Origin: Symbiodinium natans
Taxonomy: Eukaryota > Sar > Dinophyceae > Suessiales > Symbiodiniaceae
Length of the DNA stretch: 62,000 nt
Assembly: GCA_905221605.1 (NCBI GenBank)
Contig: CAJNDS010001224.1
Location: forward strand, 645,556-707,555
Direction: 5' to 3'
The notes below the pieces were generated by a model. The model had not been told where the DNA came from. It saw nothing but the letters and a program-made list of their open reading frames with translations, and searched no databases. The translations under genes were made by a program, and so were the position numbers. Of the stretch, positions 21,701 through 31,842 are shown one piece after another. Every line of letters starts with the position of its first letter. Within the stretch, counting starts at the first letter, position 1.

Positions 21701-23883
21701 CGCCGTCAACCACACAGAATATCAGACAGCCAGACCTCCGCCCCCGAAGCTACTATTCGCTTAAGAACCCCAAAAACGTTTAAAACATGCTAATCCCTTA
21801 CAAGGAAGAAAGAAGAAATGCCCCATGACAAACCCATCCGAAGCCTGCCGCAAGCAGACCCCCGAATGGCCTTAGGGTTAGGGTTTCTAGACCCAAGAGT
21901 AACCCAGGTTTTTGGTCTAAAGGGGCCTATAAGGGGTCCTAAACCAAAAAAAAGGGAAAAAGGGCTCACCCAGCATCCTAGGTTTTAGGGTTTTAGGGGA
22001 CCCCAGCCCGAAACGCGCGACTCCACACCCGGGCTCTGACTTAATTTATCAAAATTTTCTGGAGTTATTTTATTTAAAATTCCACGAATTTGTTTTTTAA
22101 TTTTTTGTAAATCACTTGGAACTTTATTCATTTTTACTGTTTTTTTTCACCAATTTCTGTATTATTATTATTATGATTAGTTTCTGTTAAATTGGATTCT
22201 GGAAACTTCCAGAAATTTCCTGCAGTTTCACCTATATCTGTTGTATTAGTTTCTCTCAACATCCCTGACAAACCTTGGGTAAGATAGTCGGGAAAAACTG
22301 AAGCAGACCCTAGAACAAGCCTGTGAATGGAAGTCTCCTTGAAACGAAGATCAAGCCCACTAAGCCCCTGAAAGTTTAGCCCTAAACCCCAGACCCAAAA
22401 ACTTGAGAGTTTAGTCCCAATCCCTAAACCCTAAACCCTAAACGCTAAACCCTAAACCCTAAACCCCAAACCCTAAACCCTAAACCCTGCGGACATGGTA
22501 TCCCTGCGGCTCCTGAGGGCCGCGCGTCCGCGCGCGAAGGCGGAAGCAGCTCCACGAAGGCCCGGCTCGGGGAGGGAACCAAGGGAAGCAGGGCCTCCGG
22601 GCTTTTGGGGCTTTTTAGGTGTAGGGTTTAGGGTTTGGGGTTTAGGGTTTAGGGTTTAGGGCTTAGGGTCTAGGGTTGAGGGGTATGGAGCGTATAGCCT
22701 CCGGGCTTTTGGGGCTTTTGGTCCTTTGAAGGTTTAGGTTTTCGGGTTTTGGGTTTAGGCTTAGCGTTTAGGGTTTTGGGGCTTTTGGGGCGTTGTAGGG
22801 TTGGGGTTTAAGGTTTAAGGTTAGGGGTTATAGGGTGTATAGGGTTTACAGTGTCATAGGGTCTATAGGTGCAAAGGCTTGATGGTTTAAGGTTTAGGGG
22901 AGGGCTTCAGGGCTTTTGGTCGCGTTTTCCCTTGCCAAGGGTTTGGGGCTTACCTGAAGGCTCCCATGTCGTACCTTTTTGGCGGAGTAGACTAGAACCC
23001 CCGAGAAGTAGCATTGGAGCCTTCAGGTAGGCTTTCGGATGTCATTTGGAGCTCCTGCCCGCAGTTGAAGCGTTTGGGGCCTGGAGGTTCGAGTCTTGGT
23101 GGTGTGCCAGATGTTGAAGGGTTCAGGTCGCTTGATCAGGGTTTCCCTAACCCTTAAACCCTTAAACCCTTAAACCCTTAAACCCTTAAACCCTTAAACC
23201 CTAAACCCTAAACCCTAAACCCTAAACCCGAAACCCTAAACCGCAAGGGCTTGCGAGGCTGGGGGTTTTGTTGCCAAGGGCTCAGGGGCTTAGGATTGCT
23301 CCCTAAACCCAAAACCCAAAACCTCCGTGTTTACTTCTTACCACCGGCCCAAGGCATCGAAACACCTTCCACGGCGGCGAAACACTCGAAACCAAAACGC
23401 CCTAAACCTCACCTTTCTCTTGAGGCTGGAGAAATAGGGCCCAAATACCCGGACAAATTCTCATTCTCCATCGCTGAAGCACTGGATCATCATCCGCCCC
23501 TATAGGCCCTACACATTTGCAGGGTTTAGGGTTTAGGTCAAGCAAGTAGCAGGCTCCCTCAGCCCCTACACGTGCCCACCTATATACTTGGAGGTTCATT
23601 TGGGTAGTTATAAGTAGGGTTTCCAAAGAGCCCAAATGCCCTCAACTAAGAAGTATACCTTAAATCAATACGAAGGATCCCTAGATGGTTCAAGGTATAT
23701 TCCTTAATTGAGGGCTTTGGGCTCAGAATAACATCCCTGTGCAATTACACCCTCCACCCTCTTTGTAAACCCTGTACCCTTAGCATTAAATAAACCTTAA
23801 AACTCCCCCGAGTTGCTGAGTACCCTGGGCCAAAACAAGTATGGTAGGATTGTAGATGCCCCCTAAGGATAAAAAAGGTTAAT

Positions 23884-23950
<67 letters not shown>

Positions 23951-23978
23951 GCTACTACTGCTACTACTGCTACTACTG

Positions 23979-24026
<48 letters not shown>

Positions 24027-24027
24027 T

Positions 24028-24120
<93 letters not shown>

Positions 24121-24772
24121 GCTACTGAGTCCCAAACCTGCGGCCTCCTCACGAAAGCGCCCGGCGCACGGCCGCACTTCTCGCTTGAGCGACTCGTCGT
24201 AGACCGGCGTCTCAAGCCAGCTCCTGAAACCCTAAGGGTTTAGGGTTTAGGGTTGAGGGTTCAGGGTTTAGGGGTATGGAAGCCCCTTTAGGGCCCAAGT
24301 ATACACTGTATAGGTACATGGACCCTTAGGGAAATAGACCAAGAGCCGTTCAAGCAAGGGTTTTTTTTCTTTGCCACCCGCCTAGCTGACCTTACGGCCA
24401 CTCTGCAGGCTATTTGGCTATGGTTCGGGTAAGGGTGTATAGGGTAGTTTAGGGATACCTCAAATCATGATAAGGGCCTCCTAGATGGTTCAAGGTATAC
24501 GGTATACTCCCGAGCTCAGGCGTTGTTGGGCCCTTTGCTTGGCAAAATCCCTTCGAGCGAGGGTCTGCAGAGTATACATGGGTCTATAACGGTCTATACG
24601 TCTGTGAGGGCTTGGGGTTTAGGGGTTAGCGCTCCATACCCCCGATTGCTGCAAGGAATGACCCTAAGCCCCCAACCCAATTCCGAATCCTTAGCTAGGG
24701 GGCAATAAGGGCTCGTTGTGCACTCCACACCAAGAGAGACACACACACACACACACACACACAGAGACCACA

Positions 24773-24815
<43 letters not shown>

Positions 24816-27800
24816 ACACACACACACAGAGACACGCACACAGACACAGACACAGACACAGACACAGACACAGACACAGACACAGACACAGACACACACA
24901 CACACACACACAGAGACACACACACACACACACAGAGACACCACACACAGAGACACTCACACAGAGACACACACACACAGAGACACACACACACACACAC
25001 AGAGAGACACACACACACAGAGACACACACACACACACACAGAGACACACACACACACACACAGAGACACACACACAGAGACGCAGAGACACACACACAG
25101 AGACACACACACACACACAGAGACACACACACACACACACACATACCCACACCCACACATACCCACACCCACACCCACACCCACACCCACACCCACACCC
25201 ACACCCACACCCACACCCACACCCACACCCACACCCACACCCGCCCGCGCGCGCGCACACACGCACGCACACACATCCACTCAGCTCCTCTTGAGCTCCA
25301 GGAGCTCGCGAAGATGTCCTTGGCGCTGAGAGTTTGGGCTTAGGCTAGGGTTTATGGATTGGGTTTTGGGGTTTAGGGTGCACCTTCACTCATCATGCAA
25401 GGGCGCCCCGAGTTAGTTGAAGCGGCTTTTAAACAAACCTTGCGAACCCAAAATCCCAATCTTTTGTCAGGAGCGCACCACGAAGCGGTCTCCGAACCCT
25501 TTCCGTCACAAGCCGCGGCGCGCATGCGCACTCCTGCCATGGCGGGCGGGCGCGGTCGCAGAAGCGTCACCTTATGCGACTCGAAGTAGGCCTGATCCTG
25601 TGCAGGAGTTGCTAGCCTTGTTCGGGGGTGCGAGGGCTTGTGCTTTCACTTTCGCGACGCTAGGTCCTACAGCCTAGACGGCCTGGGGTTCAACCCTAAA
25701 CCGTAAACCCTAAACATGTTCTGTACCCCTGAGCCGGCAGGGTTTAACCGCTTACGCTCGGACAGGGTTTAGGGTTTAGTGTTTCGGGCGCAGGGTTCCC
25801 CTCCCAGCAGACACCCTTCTGCACTTGCCTCAATTGCCATGACTCAAGATCGCTCTTACCCAAGACGCCCCAAGAACCCTAAACCCTTAAACCCAGAAAC
25901 CCTCCCTAAGCCCTCTAAGCCCCAAACTCCCCCTACACCCCAACCAAAGATCTGACCTTCCAGCTCTCCCATCGCTCATCGTGAAGCAGCAACCTCGCAG
26001 CGCACCCTAGTATTCACAAAATCGCTCTGATTTGCGAGTAGGAATTTTAGTGCGTTGCGGTTAGGGTGTTCAGGAATTTTTAATTTCCGTTCCGTATTTT
26101 AAGTGAGCTACTAAGAGTATGTGGGGCGTTAAGTTGTCGCTAGGTTCCGATTCAAGGATTGACGCTTGCGACCCCCCACCCACATCGGCACCAACTCACG
26201 CGCGGCGCATGCCTGGGCTTAAGCTTTTGAGAATGGCCCAGAACATTGGAGGTTCTGGGTGGTAAAACGTAGGGTTAGAAGTACTATACGAGGTTACTTA
26301 TAACCCTACTTATAACCTACCCCTAACCCAGTGGGTTTGGGCGTGAGTTAACGTAGTCTTCTCGGTAGGAACAAGGCTTCACCGGGCTTGTAAACAACAC
26401 TTAAACCTACCCAAGCAACTCCCCCAGCATTTACTGGTAGGGTTGGAAGTAATTTTGCGGGGGCGGAGTCAAGGTATCAAATTCCGGTATTTCTTTGGTA
26501 CGAACAAACCAATTACTTGAGGCGTACGTAGGCCTTTCTACCATGCGACGATGCAAGCGAAACTCCTTATTTAAGGGTATGCTGGGCCCGAAGCAACCCG
26601 AAGACCTATCAAGCCTAAGCCCAAAACCCTTTTCCCTTATGAACCCGGGCTCACTCAACCCTAAACCCGTTTTACCAGGACCCCCTCCCTAAATTGAACC
26701 CTAATCCCTAAACCCTAAACCCTGAACCCTGAACCCTGAACCCTGAACCCTAAACCCTAAACCCTCGACTTGGTAGGAGTCTCTGGGAACCCGCCCGAGG
26801 CGCAGCTGAAGACGCAGCTCCAGGCCGTCACCGCGGGCCCAAAGGGTCGCCAGGCGTCTCACTTCCTTCCGGGTTTAGGGTCTAGGGTTTAGGGTTCAGG
26901 GTTCAGGGTTTAGGGTTTAGGGCTTCGGGCTTCGGGCTTCGGGGGATGGCTCGTTGCTTTCCCTGCGCTGTCTCTGAAATATGAGCTTCCGGGTTTAGGG
27001 TTTAGGGTTTAGGGGGATGGCTGGTCGTTTACTCTGCGCCGTCTCTGACATATGAGCACCTCGATTTGCTTTGGGGTTTGGGGGGTCGAGTCTGGGGTTC
27101 AGGGGGTGTAGGACCGGGCTTTCGACGCTTTAGGGGAGCTAAGGGGGTTTAGGGTTTAGAGAGTTTAAGAACCAACGCTACAAGCGTTGCATTTGGAGGG
27201 CTTCGGGTTCTGAGGGTTTTGCGTTTCGACTGTTCATAGTCACGGCAGGTAGGACAATTTAAAGCCATTCTTAGATGGATCGTTCAGTAATTCCAGGAGA
27301 GATTGCCGCGTTCTGATTGCATGGCGTGCGCTATTTTCTAGCTCAAAAGCCTCCCTGGATCCTAAATCCCTTATACTGTAGGCACTTAAACTCTTACACA
27401 AATCCTGGGCCCTGTAGCCCTGAGCACGCCCCATAAGAACAGAGACCTAAAGAGACCCCAATAACCCTTAACTAAGGAATTGAGCCTCAAACTACATGGG
27501 GGAGCTTTTTTTTTCTCCCCCTTGGGGGAAGATGCTGCAGTCAGCGTATGCCTGAATAATGGGGTCTTGGGCTATTGGGCTCTATGGTAAGCTTGTGGCA
27601 GACTTGGGATGTTACTTTTGGAGAGAGAGAGAGAGAGAGGAGGGCTTAGCACCCGTTGTCCCTTTCCCAGGCCTCCTCGCACAAGACGCAGCCTTGGTGC
27701 TCAGGTCAAATGCGTGGGCTTGGGCAGCTTGGGCCTAAACGTACTCCCAGCCTGTAAATAAATGAATAATTATAAATCTATCAATCTATCTATATATATA

Positions 27801-28495
27801 TATCTATATATATATACATATATATATACACACAGATATATATATACATAAATAAGTATATAAATAAATTATATATACATATATGATTATTATTTATTAT
27901 TATTATCATTATTATGACCCCCGGCCCAGCTTCACGGTCGTGTTGAAGGGTTCATGGGGCTTCTGGCACGGTTCCGGGAGGATCCAGTCCAGGATCTTCG
28001 GGCGACCACAAACCCAAGACCTCGCCTGGATCGCCCCCGGATTCTTGCTTGTCTAGTTTTCCTGGGTGCGGCTTTACTGCCCTTAGGGTTTAGGGTTTAG
28101 GGGAAGGCCGTCCCACCAAGAAGGCCGATCACTACACCCTAGAAACTCTGTAAACCTTACAACCCTATAAAAACTTAAAATCTCAACAAAAATCCCTAAG
28201 AAACCCTACAACACCCTGCAACCATAAACCACGTAAATCCCTGTAAAAGCCTAAACGCCCTGCAACTTTCAACCATATAAAACCCTATAAACAATCAATT
28301 TATGTTTAACCCTAGGAACCCGATAAAAACTCTAGGAAAACCCTATAAAACCCCATAAAACCCTAGAAAATCCTAGAAAACCCTATAAACCCTAAAGTGA
28401 TGTTAAACCCGGATTCTTCCCAGCGACAGACGTCCCCGACGGCATCCTCTGCCTCGGCGATGGCCTCGGTAGGCGATGGACGCAAAGAGCTCCCC
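18786..28495 (-). CDS. Run of 15 phase-compatible exons, unknown function
   Basis: Exons in transcript order: 28409-28495, 26763-26857, 25957-26006, 25479-25597, 25281-25325, 24138-24223, 23413-23499, 22495-22594, 21655-21686, 21365-21438, 20357-20412, 19906-19969, 19564-19638, 19110-19160, 18786-18827. All fourteen junctions keep phase. Splice sites are strong at many: CTTCTTCCTTCCAG before 19638 and GTGAGG after 23413. Protein-like parts include [110 protein letters not shown] and [38 protein letters not shown] is hydrophobic and could be a membrane or buried helix. I recognise no domain. The junction from 18786 to 18438 is out of phase, so an exon or an alternative donor was missed there. 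Confidence 0.62.
19384..19555 (-). repeat. CCCTAAA arrays with TCATGAAACCC variants
   Basis: Two short arrays with an ACTCATGAAACCCTAAA 17-mer repeated at about 19440 and 19515. Confidence 0.75.
19672..19715 (+). repeat. TTTAGGG array
   Basis: Six units right of the exon at 19564-19638. Confidence 0.85.
19994..20092 (+). repeat. TTTAGGG array with a TTTGGGG-homogenised block
   Basis: Three TTTAGGG units, then about ten consecutive TTTGGGG units, then TTTAGGG. Confidence 0.9.
20214..20330 (-). repeat. CCCTAAA/CCCTAAAT array
   Basis: A higher-order unit CCCTAAATCCTAAA repeats several times. Confidence 0.8.
20416..20576. mobile_element. MITE-like family E copy
   Basis: TTGGAGGTTCGTGGGCTTTAGG at the left and ACTACCCATGCACCTCCAAG at the right. 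The interior has TAAATTGGGA and ACTTATAACCCTGC. Abuts the exon at 20357-20412. Confidence 0.65.
20893..21010 (-). repeat. CCCTAAA arrays
   Basis: Two closely spaced tandem blocks. Confidence 0.85.
21062..21184. mobile_element. MITE-like family A copy (AGAGACTCCAAGACCCC subtype)
   Basis: CAGAGACTCCAAGACCCC on the left and GGGGGGCATTGGAGTCCC on the right around CTTAACTAAGGAATAGTCC and GGAATACTCCTTAATTAG. Full-length, about 120 bp. Confidence 0.75.
21186..21552. repeat. CCCTAAA arrays left and TTTAGGG array right of an exon
   Basis: CCCTAAA blocks at 21186-21262 and 21284-21336, the exon at 21365-21438, then TTTAGGG units at 21471-21552. A clear example of the orientation rule. Confidence 0.85.
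22593..22719. repeat. 23-bp direct repeat flanking a TTTAGGG array
   Basis: GCCTCCGGGCTTTTGGGG followed by CTTTT occurs at 22593-22615 and again at 22697-22719, with telomere-like units between. The left copy contains the acceptor of the exon at 22495-22594. Confidence 0.75.
23143..23243 (-). repeat. CCCTTAAA-homogenised then CCCTAAA array
   Basis: Six or seven CCCTTAAA octamers, then CCCTAAA units. Confidence 0.88.
23608..23730. mobile_element. MITE-like family A copy
   Basis: CCAAAGAGCCCAAATGCCCTC on the left and GAGGGCTTTGGGCTC on the right. The core is ATACGAAGGATCCCTAGATGGTT. Confidence 0.75.
23812..24127. mobile_element. Family F copy expanded by a (CTA)n microsatellite
   Basis: Begins GTTGCTGAGTACCCTGGGCCA and ends CTACTCAGCTACTGAG. 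The CTA in the family end has expanded to about 235 bp (23884-24119) with a few GCTACTACT and ATT interruptions. Confidence 0.75.
24728..25275. repeat. (CA)n / (ACACAGAG)n / (ACACCC)n microsatellite
   Basis: A CA-rich block with locally homogenised sub-units: CACA, AGACAC, ACACAGAG and ACACCC. The Thr/His- and Val/Cys-rich open frames in all six frames are repeat artefacts. On the sense strand it is inside the intron just downstream of the exon at 25281-25325. Confidence 0.95.
26245..26328. mobile_element. MITE-like family E, short copy
   Basis: ATTGGAGGTTCTGGGTGGTAA, AGTACTATACGAGGTTACTTATAACCCTAC, ending TAACCTACCCCTAACCC. Confidence 0.55.
26692..26767 (-). repeat. CCCTAAA/CCCTGAA array forming a splice donor
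   Basis: On the sense strand the exon at 26763-26857 ends GTCGAGG and the intron starts GTTTAGGG. Confidence 0.85.
26873..27062 (+). repeat. 50-bp direct repeat flanking three TTTAGGG units
   Basis: GGGGATGGCTCGTTGCTTTC..GCGCTGTCTCTGAAATATGAG at 26941-26990 recurs with about 10 differences at 27012-27060. Between them are only TTTAGGG units. A TTCAGGG/TTTAGGG block precedes the pair. Confidence 0.75.
27773..27920. repeat. AT-rich simple repeat
   Basis: (TA)n, ATAAATAA and TTATTATTA tracts. No function is visible. Confidence 0.85.
28138..28395 (-). repeat. Degenerate CCCTATAAAA/CCCTAGAAAA array
   Basis: Irregular repeats of CCCTATAAAA and CCTAGAAAACC, like telomere units with inserted bases. 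Just left of the exon at 28409-28495. Confidence 0.65.
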
Positions 28496-28744
28496 CTGAA
28501 AGCTCTGACGCAGTTAAGGGTTTAGGGTTTAGGGATTAGGGTTTAGGGTTCAGGGGGGGGGGGGGTGTGCCGAACACCACTCAATATACGATGACGATAC
28601 ACTGTTGAAGGTGTATCCCGGAAGGGGTATCTTCTAATCCATCATCTGGTATGTAAGGACCACTCTCTAGCTTAAGGAGTGTCAGGACCATTTTTTCAGC
28701 TTGACCCAGGAGAGGCCATAAGTATGGTAACTATCTTTAATTCT

Positions 28745-28884
28745 GACCCTAAACCGTAAACCCTAAACCCTAAGCCCTAAGCCCTAAACCCTAAACCCTA
28801 AACTTAAACCCTAAACCCTAAACCCTAAACCCTAAACCCTAAACTTAAGCCCTATACCCTAAACCCTAAACCCTAAACCCCCAA
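28745..28884 (-). repeat. CCCTAAA array
   Basis: About 18 units with a few AAACTTAAG interruptions, left of the exon at 28888. Confidence 0.88.
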
Positions 28885-28887
28885 AAC

Positions 28888-31492
28888 CCTCCATGGCAGC
28901 CCGGTGGCCGCTGTGAAGAGCTGCTGGGACAGCGAAGCGACGCCGCTGGGGGACGCGGAAGGCCTGCAGTCTGGCTGCTGGGAGGCTCATGGGTTGTTTG
29001 GGGGTTTAGGGTTTAGGGTTTAGGGTTTGGGGTTTGGGGTTTGGGGTTTAGGGTTTGGGGTTCGGGGTTTGGGGTTTGGGGTTGTTGGAAGGCTCATGGG
29101 TTGTTGCAAGTATACGTAGGGCTATAATTGTGGTAACTATACTAAGGTTCGAAGTAACATGACCATGAACCTCGATGCCTGTAGTAGGAATTTGGTTTCT
29201 ATACTAGGGTTATAAGTAACATGACCCTGAACCTCGATATCTGTAGTAGGAATTTGGTTTTACAGACTGGGTGGATTTTCGGAGGGTCCAAAAATCCTAA
29301 CTCTAAATCCTAAACCCGGAACCCTAAACCCCGAAACCCAACCCCCATATTCAAAAAGATTAAATCTCGGTGAGTTAATCATGGGTGAAAACCATTGGCA
29401 CTAGTGTTCTTCTTAAAAACAACTTCAGGAGAATGTTTTTTCAATTCTTGCAGGGGTACGGCACTGGGGGGCTTCACCTTAGGTGCTCGAGGCTGGTAGG
29501 GTTGAGAAGGCTTTGATATTCTTGGCGCCCAGGGTTCAGGATTTGAGGGTTTCGGGGTCCAACCCCAGATACCGGCCCGAGAGCCCAATGGCCCTCAATC
29601 ACAGACGACAGCTCACAGCAAGGACCCTGAACCTTAAACCCTATGTACTTGAGGGTACTAAGGGCTCTGTAGATCTTTGCCTGCCGGGGCTTCCGCTCGC
29701 CATCAGCACTGCCAGCGCCGCCCGCAGCGTGTCGCCGCCGGTCGTGCGGAAGCGATGAGCAAGGCCCACAGCCCGTTCCTGCATGAACTCCATAGAGAGC
29801 CCTCAATACCCCTTCATCAATAAAGGAATATATACCCCAAACCTGGGGCCCTTAAAGGAATATATACCCCAAACCTGGGGCCCTTATTATGATTATGATT
29901 TAAGGTCGCTTCCTTATGGGCTCCTTGGGGTCGCCCCAAAGCCCCAGTGCTTGCATTGATTCTACTGGGCCCCACGGACACATCGTAGGTCGAAGACACC
30001 AGAGTGCGGGAGTGGGGCCCAGGGGCTACAATATCTCTGAAATTTAAGGAATGTTCCTGAACATCGAATAGGGTTCCTTGTAGGTGTTAAGGAATATTCC
30101 TAAACCCTAAACCCTAAACCCTAAACCCTAAACCCTAAACCCTAAACCCTAAACCCCTAACTAAGGGGTAGTCTCTGGGAGTAAGCCGCCATCTATGCCA
30201 AAAACCAAAGGGGTCGGACGAATTGCTAATAGTCTTCCCTCATAGCCCCTGTATAAATTATGACCCCAAAACCCTATTTTAATTACTAAGGCCAAACAAT
30301 TAAGTCGGCCCCTTCTTACCCAACAAAACGTGAGGTCGACCCGCCCGGCGCCTTGCGCCGAAGCGCCGCGGCCAAAGGGTCCGTGGGGGTCGCGGGGCGC
30401 ACGCGCCGTGGGACGGCCGGCGATGCCGAGGCGTCGACCCTGAGAGAGAGAGAGAGAGAGAGATGTTCCGAGTTTTGGCACTTGCGGTCTTGAGGTTTGT
30501 GGCATGTGGCTTGAGCGTTCAAAGGGGTTTAGAGGGCTTGGAGGATCATAGGTCGCAAAAAGTAGGGTTGTAATCCCATCTCGGGCACTTGTGACCCCAG
30601 TTGTAGCTAACCCTAAACCCTAAACCCTAAACCCTAAACCCTAAGCCCTAAACCCTAAACCCTAAACCCTGAACCTCCAAGCCGGGAAAACACCGGCTCT
30701 GAGAGGCGCCTGAGGGCAGCGAGGAGGAAGCCGAAGAGCTCCGGGGAGAGGGCCCGTCCTGTGCCAGGGGTTTAGGGTTTAGGGTTTAGGGTTTAGGGTT
30801 TAGGGTAGGTTTAGGGTTTGGGGTTTGGGGTTTGGGGTTTAGGGTTTAGGGTAGGGTTTAGGATTTAGGGTTTAGGGGTTAGGGTTTAGGGTTTAGGGTT
30901 TATGGTTTAGGGTTTAGGGTTTAGGGTTGGGGAGTACCCACACTACTAGTTGCTTAAGACCCCGCGAACAAAATGAAGAAAATTATCCTTTTTTTGCCCT
31001 CACAAGGAAATGTATCGTTTTCTTTGTTTATATATATATATATTTATTATTATTATTATTTTTTTTTTTTTGGGGGGGGGGGGGGGGCGGGGGGTTCTTA
31101 AGCAAATAGTGGCTGATGAGGTTGTATTTATAGATGCCTTTCTAACCCTACTGATTTTTGACCCATGAACCTTCAAGGACACTTGTCCAGATACGGACCC
31201 TAAAGGTTTACAACTCGGCGACATCAACCTTGAACCCTGAACCGTCTAAGGCATGTTCCTTACTTGAGGGCATATTGGGCTCTCTGGGTTTGTCGTGGGT
31301 TCGACTGGCGGGTCGTCTGGATATTCGTTGATATTCTGAACGGCTTGTGTGGAAGTCACGCTGGGAGCAGGCAAGCAGTATCAAGGGGTTTAGGGTGAAC
31401 CCTAAACCCTAAACCCTAAACCCTTGAAAGGGAAAAGGCGCTCTCGGCATGGAGGATGCGGGTCTTGTCAGCGCCACTTCTCTCCAAAAAGC
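28888..31492 (-). CDS. Run of six phase-compatible exons with a Ser/Pro/Ala-rich linker
   Basis: Exons in transcript order: 31422-31492, 30694-30758, 30341-30439, 29980-30025, 29681-29778, 28888-28963, all in phase. The acceptor of 30341-30439 is preceded by an almost pure (CT) tract, an ideal polypyrimidine tract. The donor of 31422 is GTTTAGGG and that of 29681 is GCAAAG. Peptides: SGADKTRILHAESAFSLS, GPSPRSSSASSSLPSGASQS, SASPAVPRRVRPATPTDPLA, HSGVFDLRC, ERAVGLAHRFRTTGGDTLRA and PSGVASLSQQLFTAATGLPW. Frames at 30694 and 30341 are open in more than one phase; I chose the set that keeps all junctions in register. Function is unknown. It is probably the same transcript as its neighbours. Confidence 0.55.
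29008..29085 (+). repeat. TTTAGGG/TTTGGGG array
   Basis: Alternating homogenised blocks right of the exon at 28888-28963. Confidence 0.85.
29088..29262. mobile_element. Family E-related element with an internal 53-bp tandem duplication
   Basis: After TTGGAAGGCTCATGGGTTGTT, the segment GTAACATGACC.TGAACCTCGAT..CTGTAGTAGGAATTTGGTTT occurs twice in tandem (about 29153-29203 and 29215-29262). Confidence 0.6.
29789..29890. mobile_element. Family A-derived element with a 36-bp tandem duplication
   Basis: AGAGAGCCCTCAATACCCC, then AAAGGAATATATACCCCAAA with CCTGGGGCCCTT repeated twice. Confidence 0.55.
30095..30157 (-). repeat. CCCTAAA array
   Basis: Eight clean units. Confidence 0.9.
30606..30928. 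repeat. CCCTAAA left and TTTAGGG right of an exon
   Basis: CCCTAAA at 30606-30672, the exon at 30694-30758, then TTTAGGG/TTTGGGG units at 30768-30928. Confidence 0.88.
30946..31117. mobile_element. MITE-like family C copy with (TA)n and T/G homopolymers
   Basis: TAGTTGCTTAAGACCCCGC on the left and GGGGGTTCTTAAGCAAATAG on the right. The inner part is expanded by TATA, TTATTATTA, T11 and G16. Confidence 0.75.
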
Positions 31493-31525
31493 CTTCTGCC
31501 CTCCTCCCTTATATCATCCCCCTGA

Positions 31526-31641
31526 ACAGCTGTTTGCTTAAGAGCCCCAAAAGAATAAAAACAAAAAAGATGTTCCGATATTACCCTGAATAAGGAAGAG
31601 TATTGATTTTTTTCGGGTTTCTTAAGCGATTTGTAGTGGAG
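31526..31641. mobile_element. MITE-like family C copy
   Basis: GTTTGCTTAAGAGCCCC on the left and GGGTTTCTTAAGCGATTTGTAG on the right around TTACCCTGAATAAGG. Confidence 0.7.
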
Positions 31642-31842
31642 GGCCCCCACTGTTACTAGACCAACAAAAAAAGAGTCCGGGACTGATAGCCGAAGCCATC
31701 ACACTTATCAGCCAGCATGGGGACTCTACGGCTCTGCCTCTGCTTATAACTAGTTAGGCCCCCTCCTTGTTAAACAAAAACACCTCGGATCGGTTTTTTT
31801 GGGGTACAAGGCGCACGCACGCACGAACGCACACGCACATAC

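Noticed and set aside
23058-23110. tRNA-like T-arm (GGTTCGAGTC)
   Set aside because: The flanking bases do not pair into a T-stem and no D-arm or acceptor stem could be formed.
24594-25329. Thr/His-rich and Val/Cys-rich open frames up to about 200 codons
   Set aside because: Translations of a CA microsatellite in all six frames.
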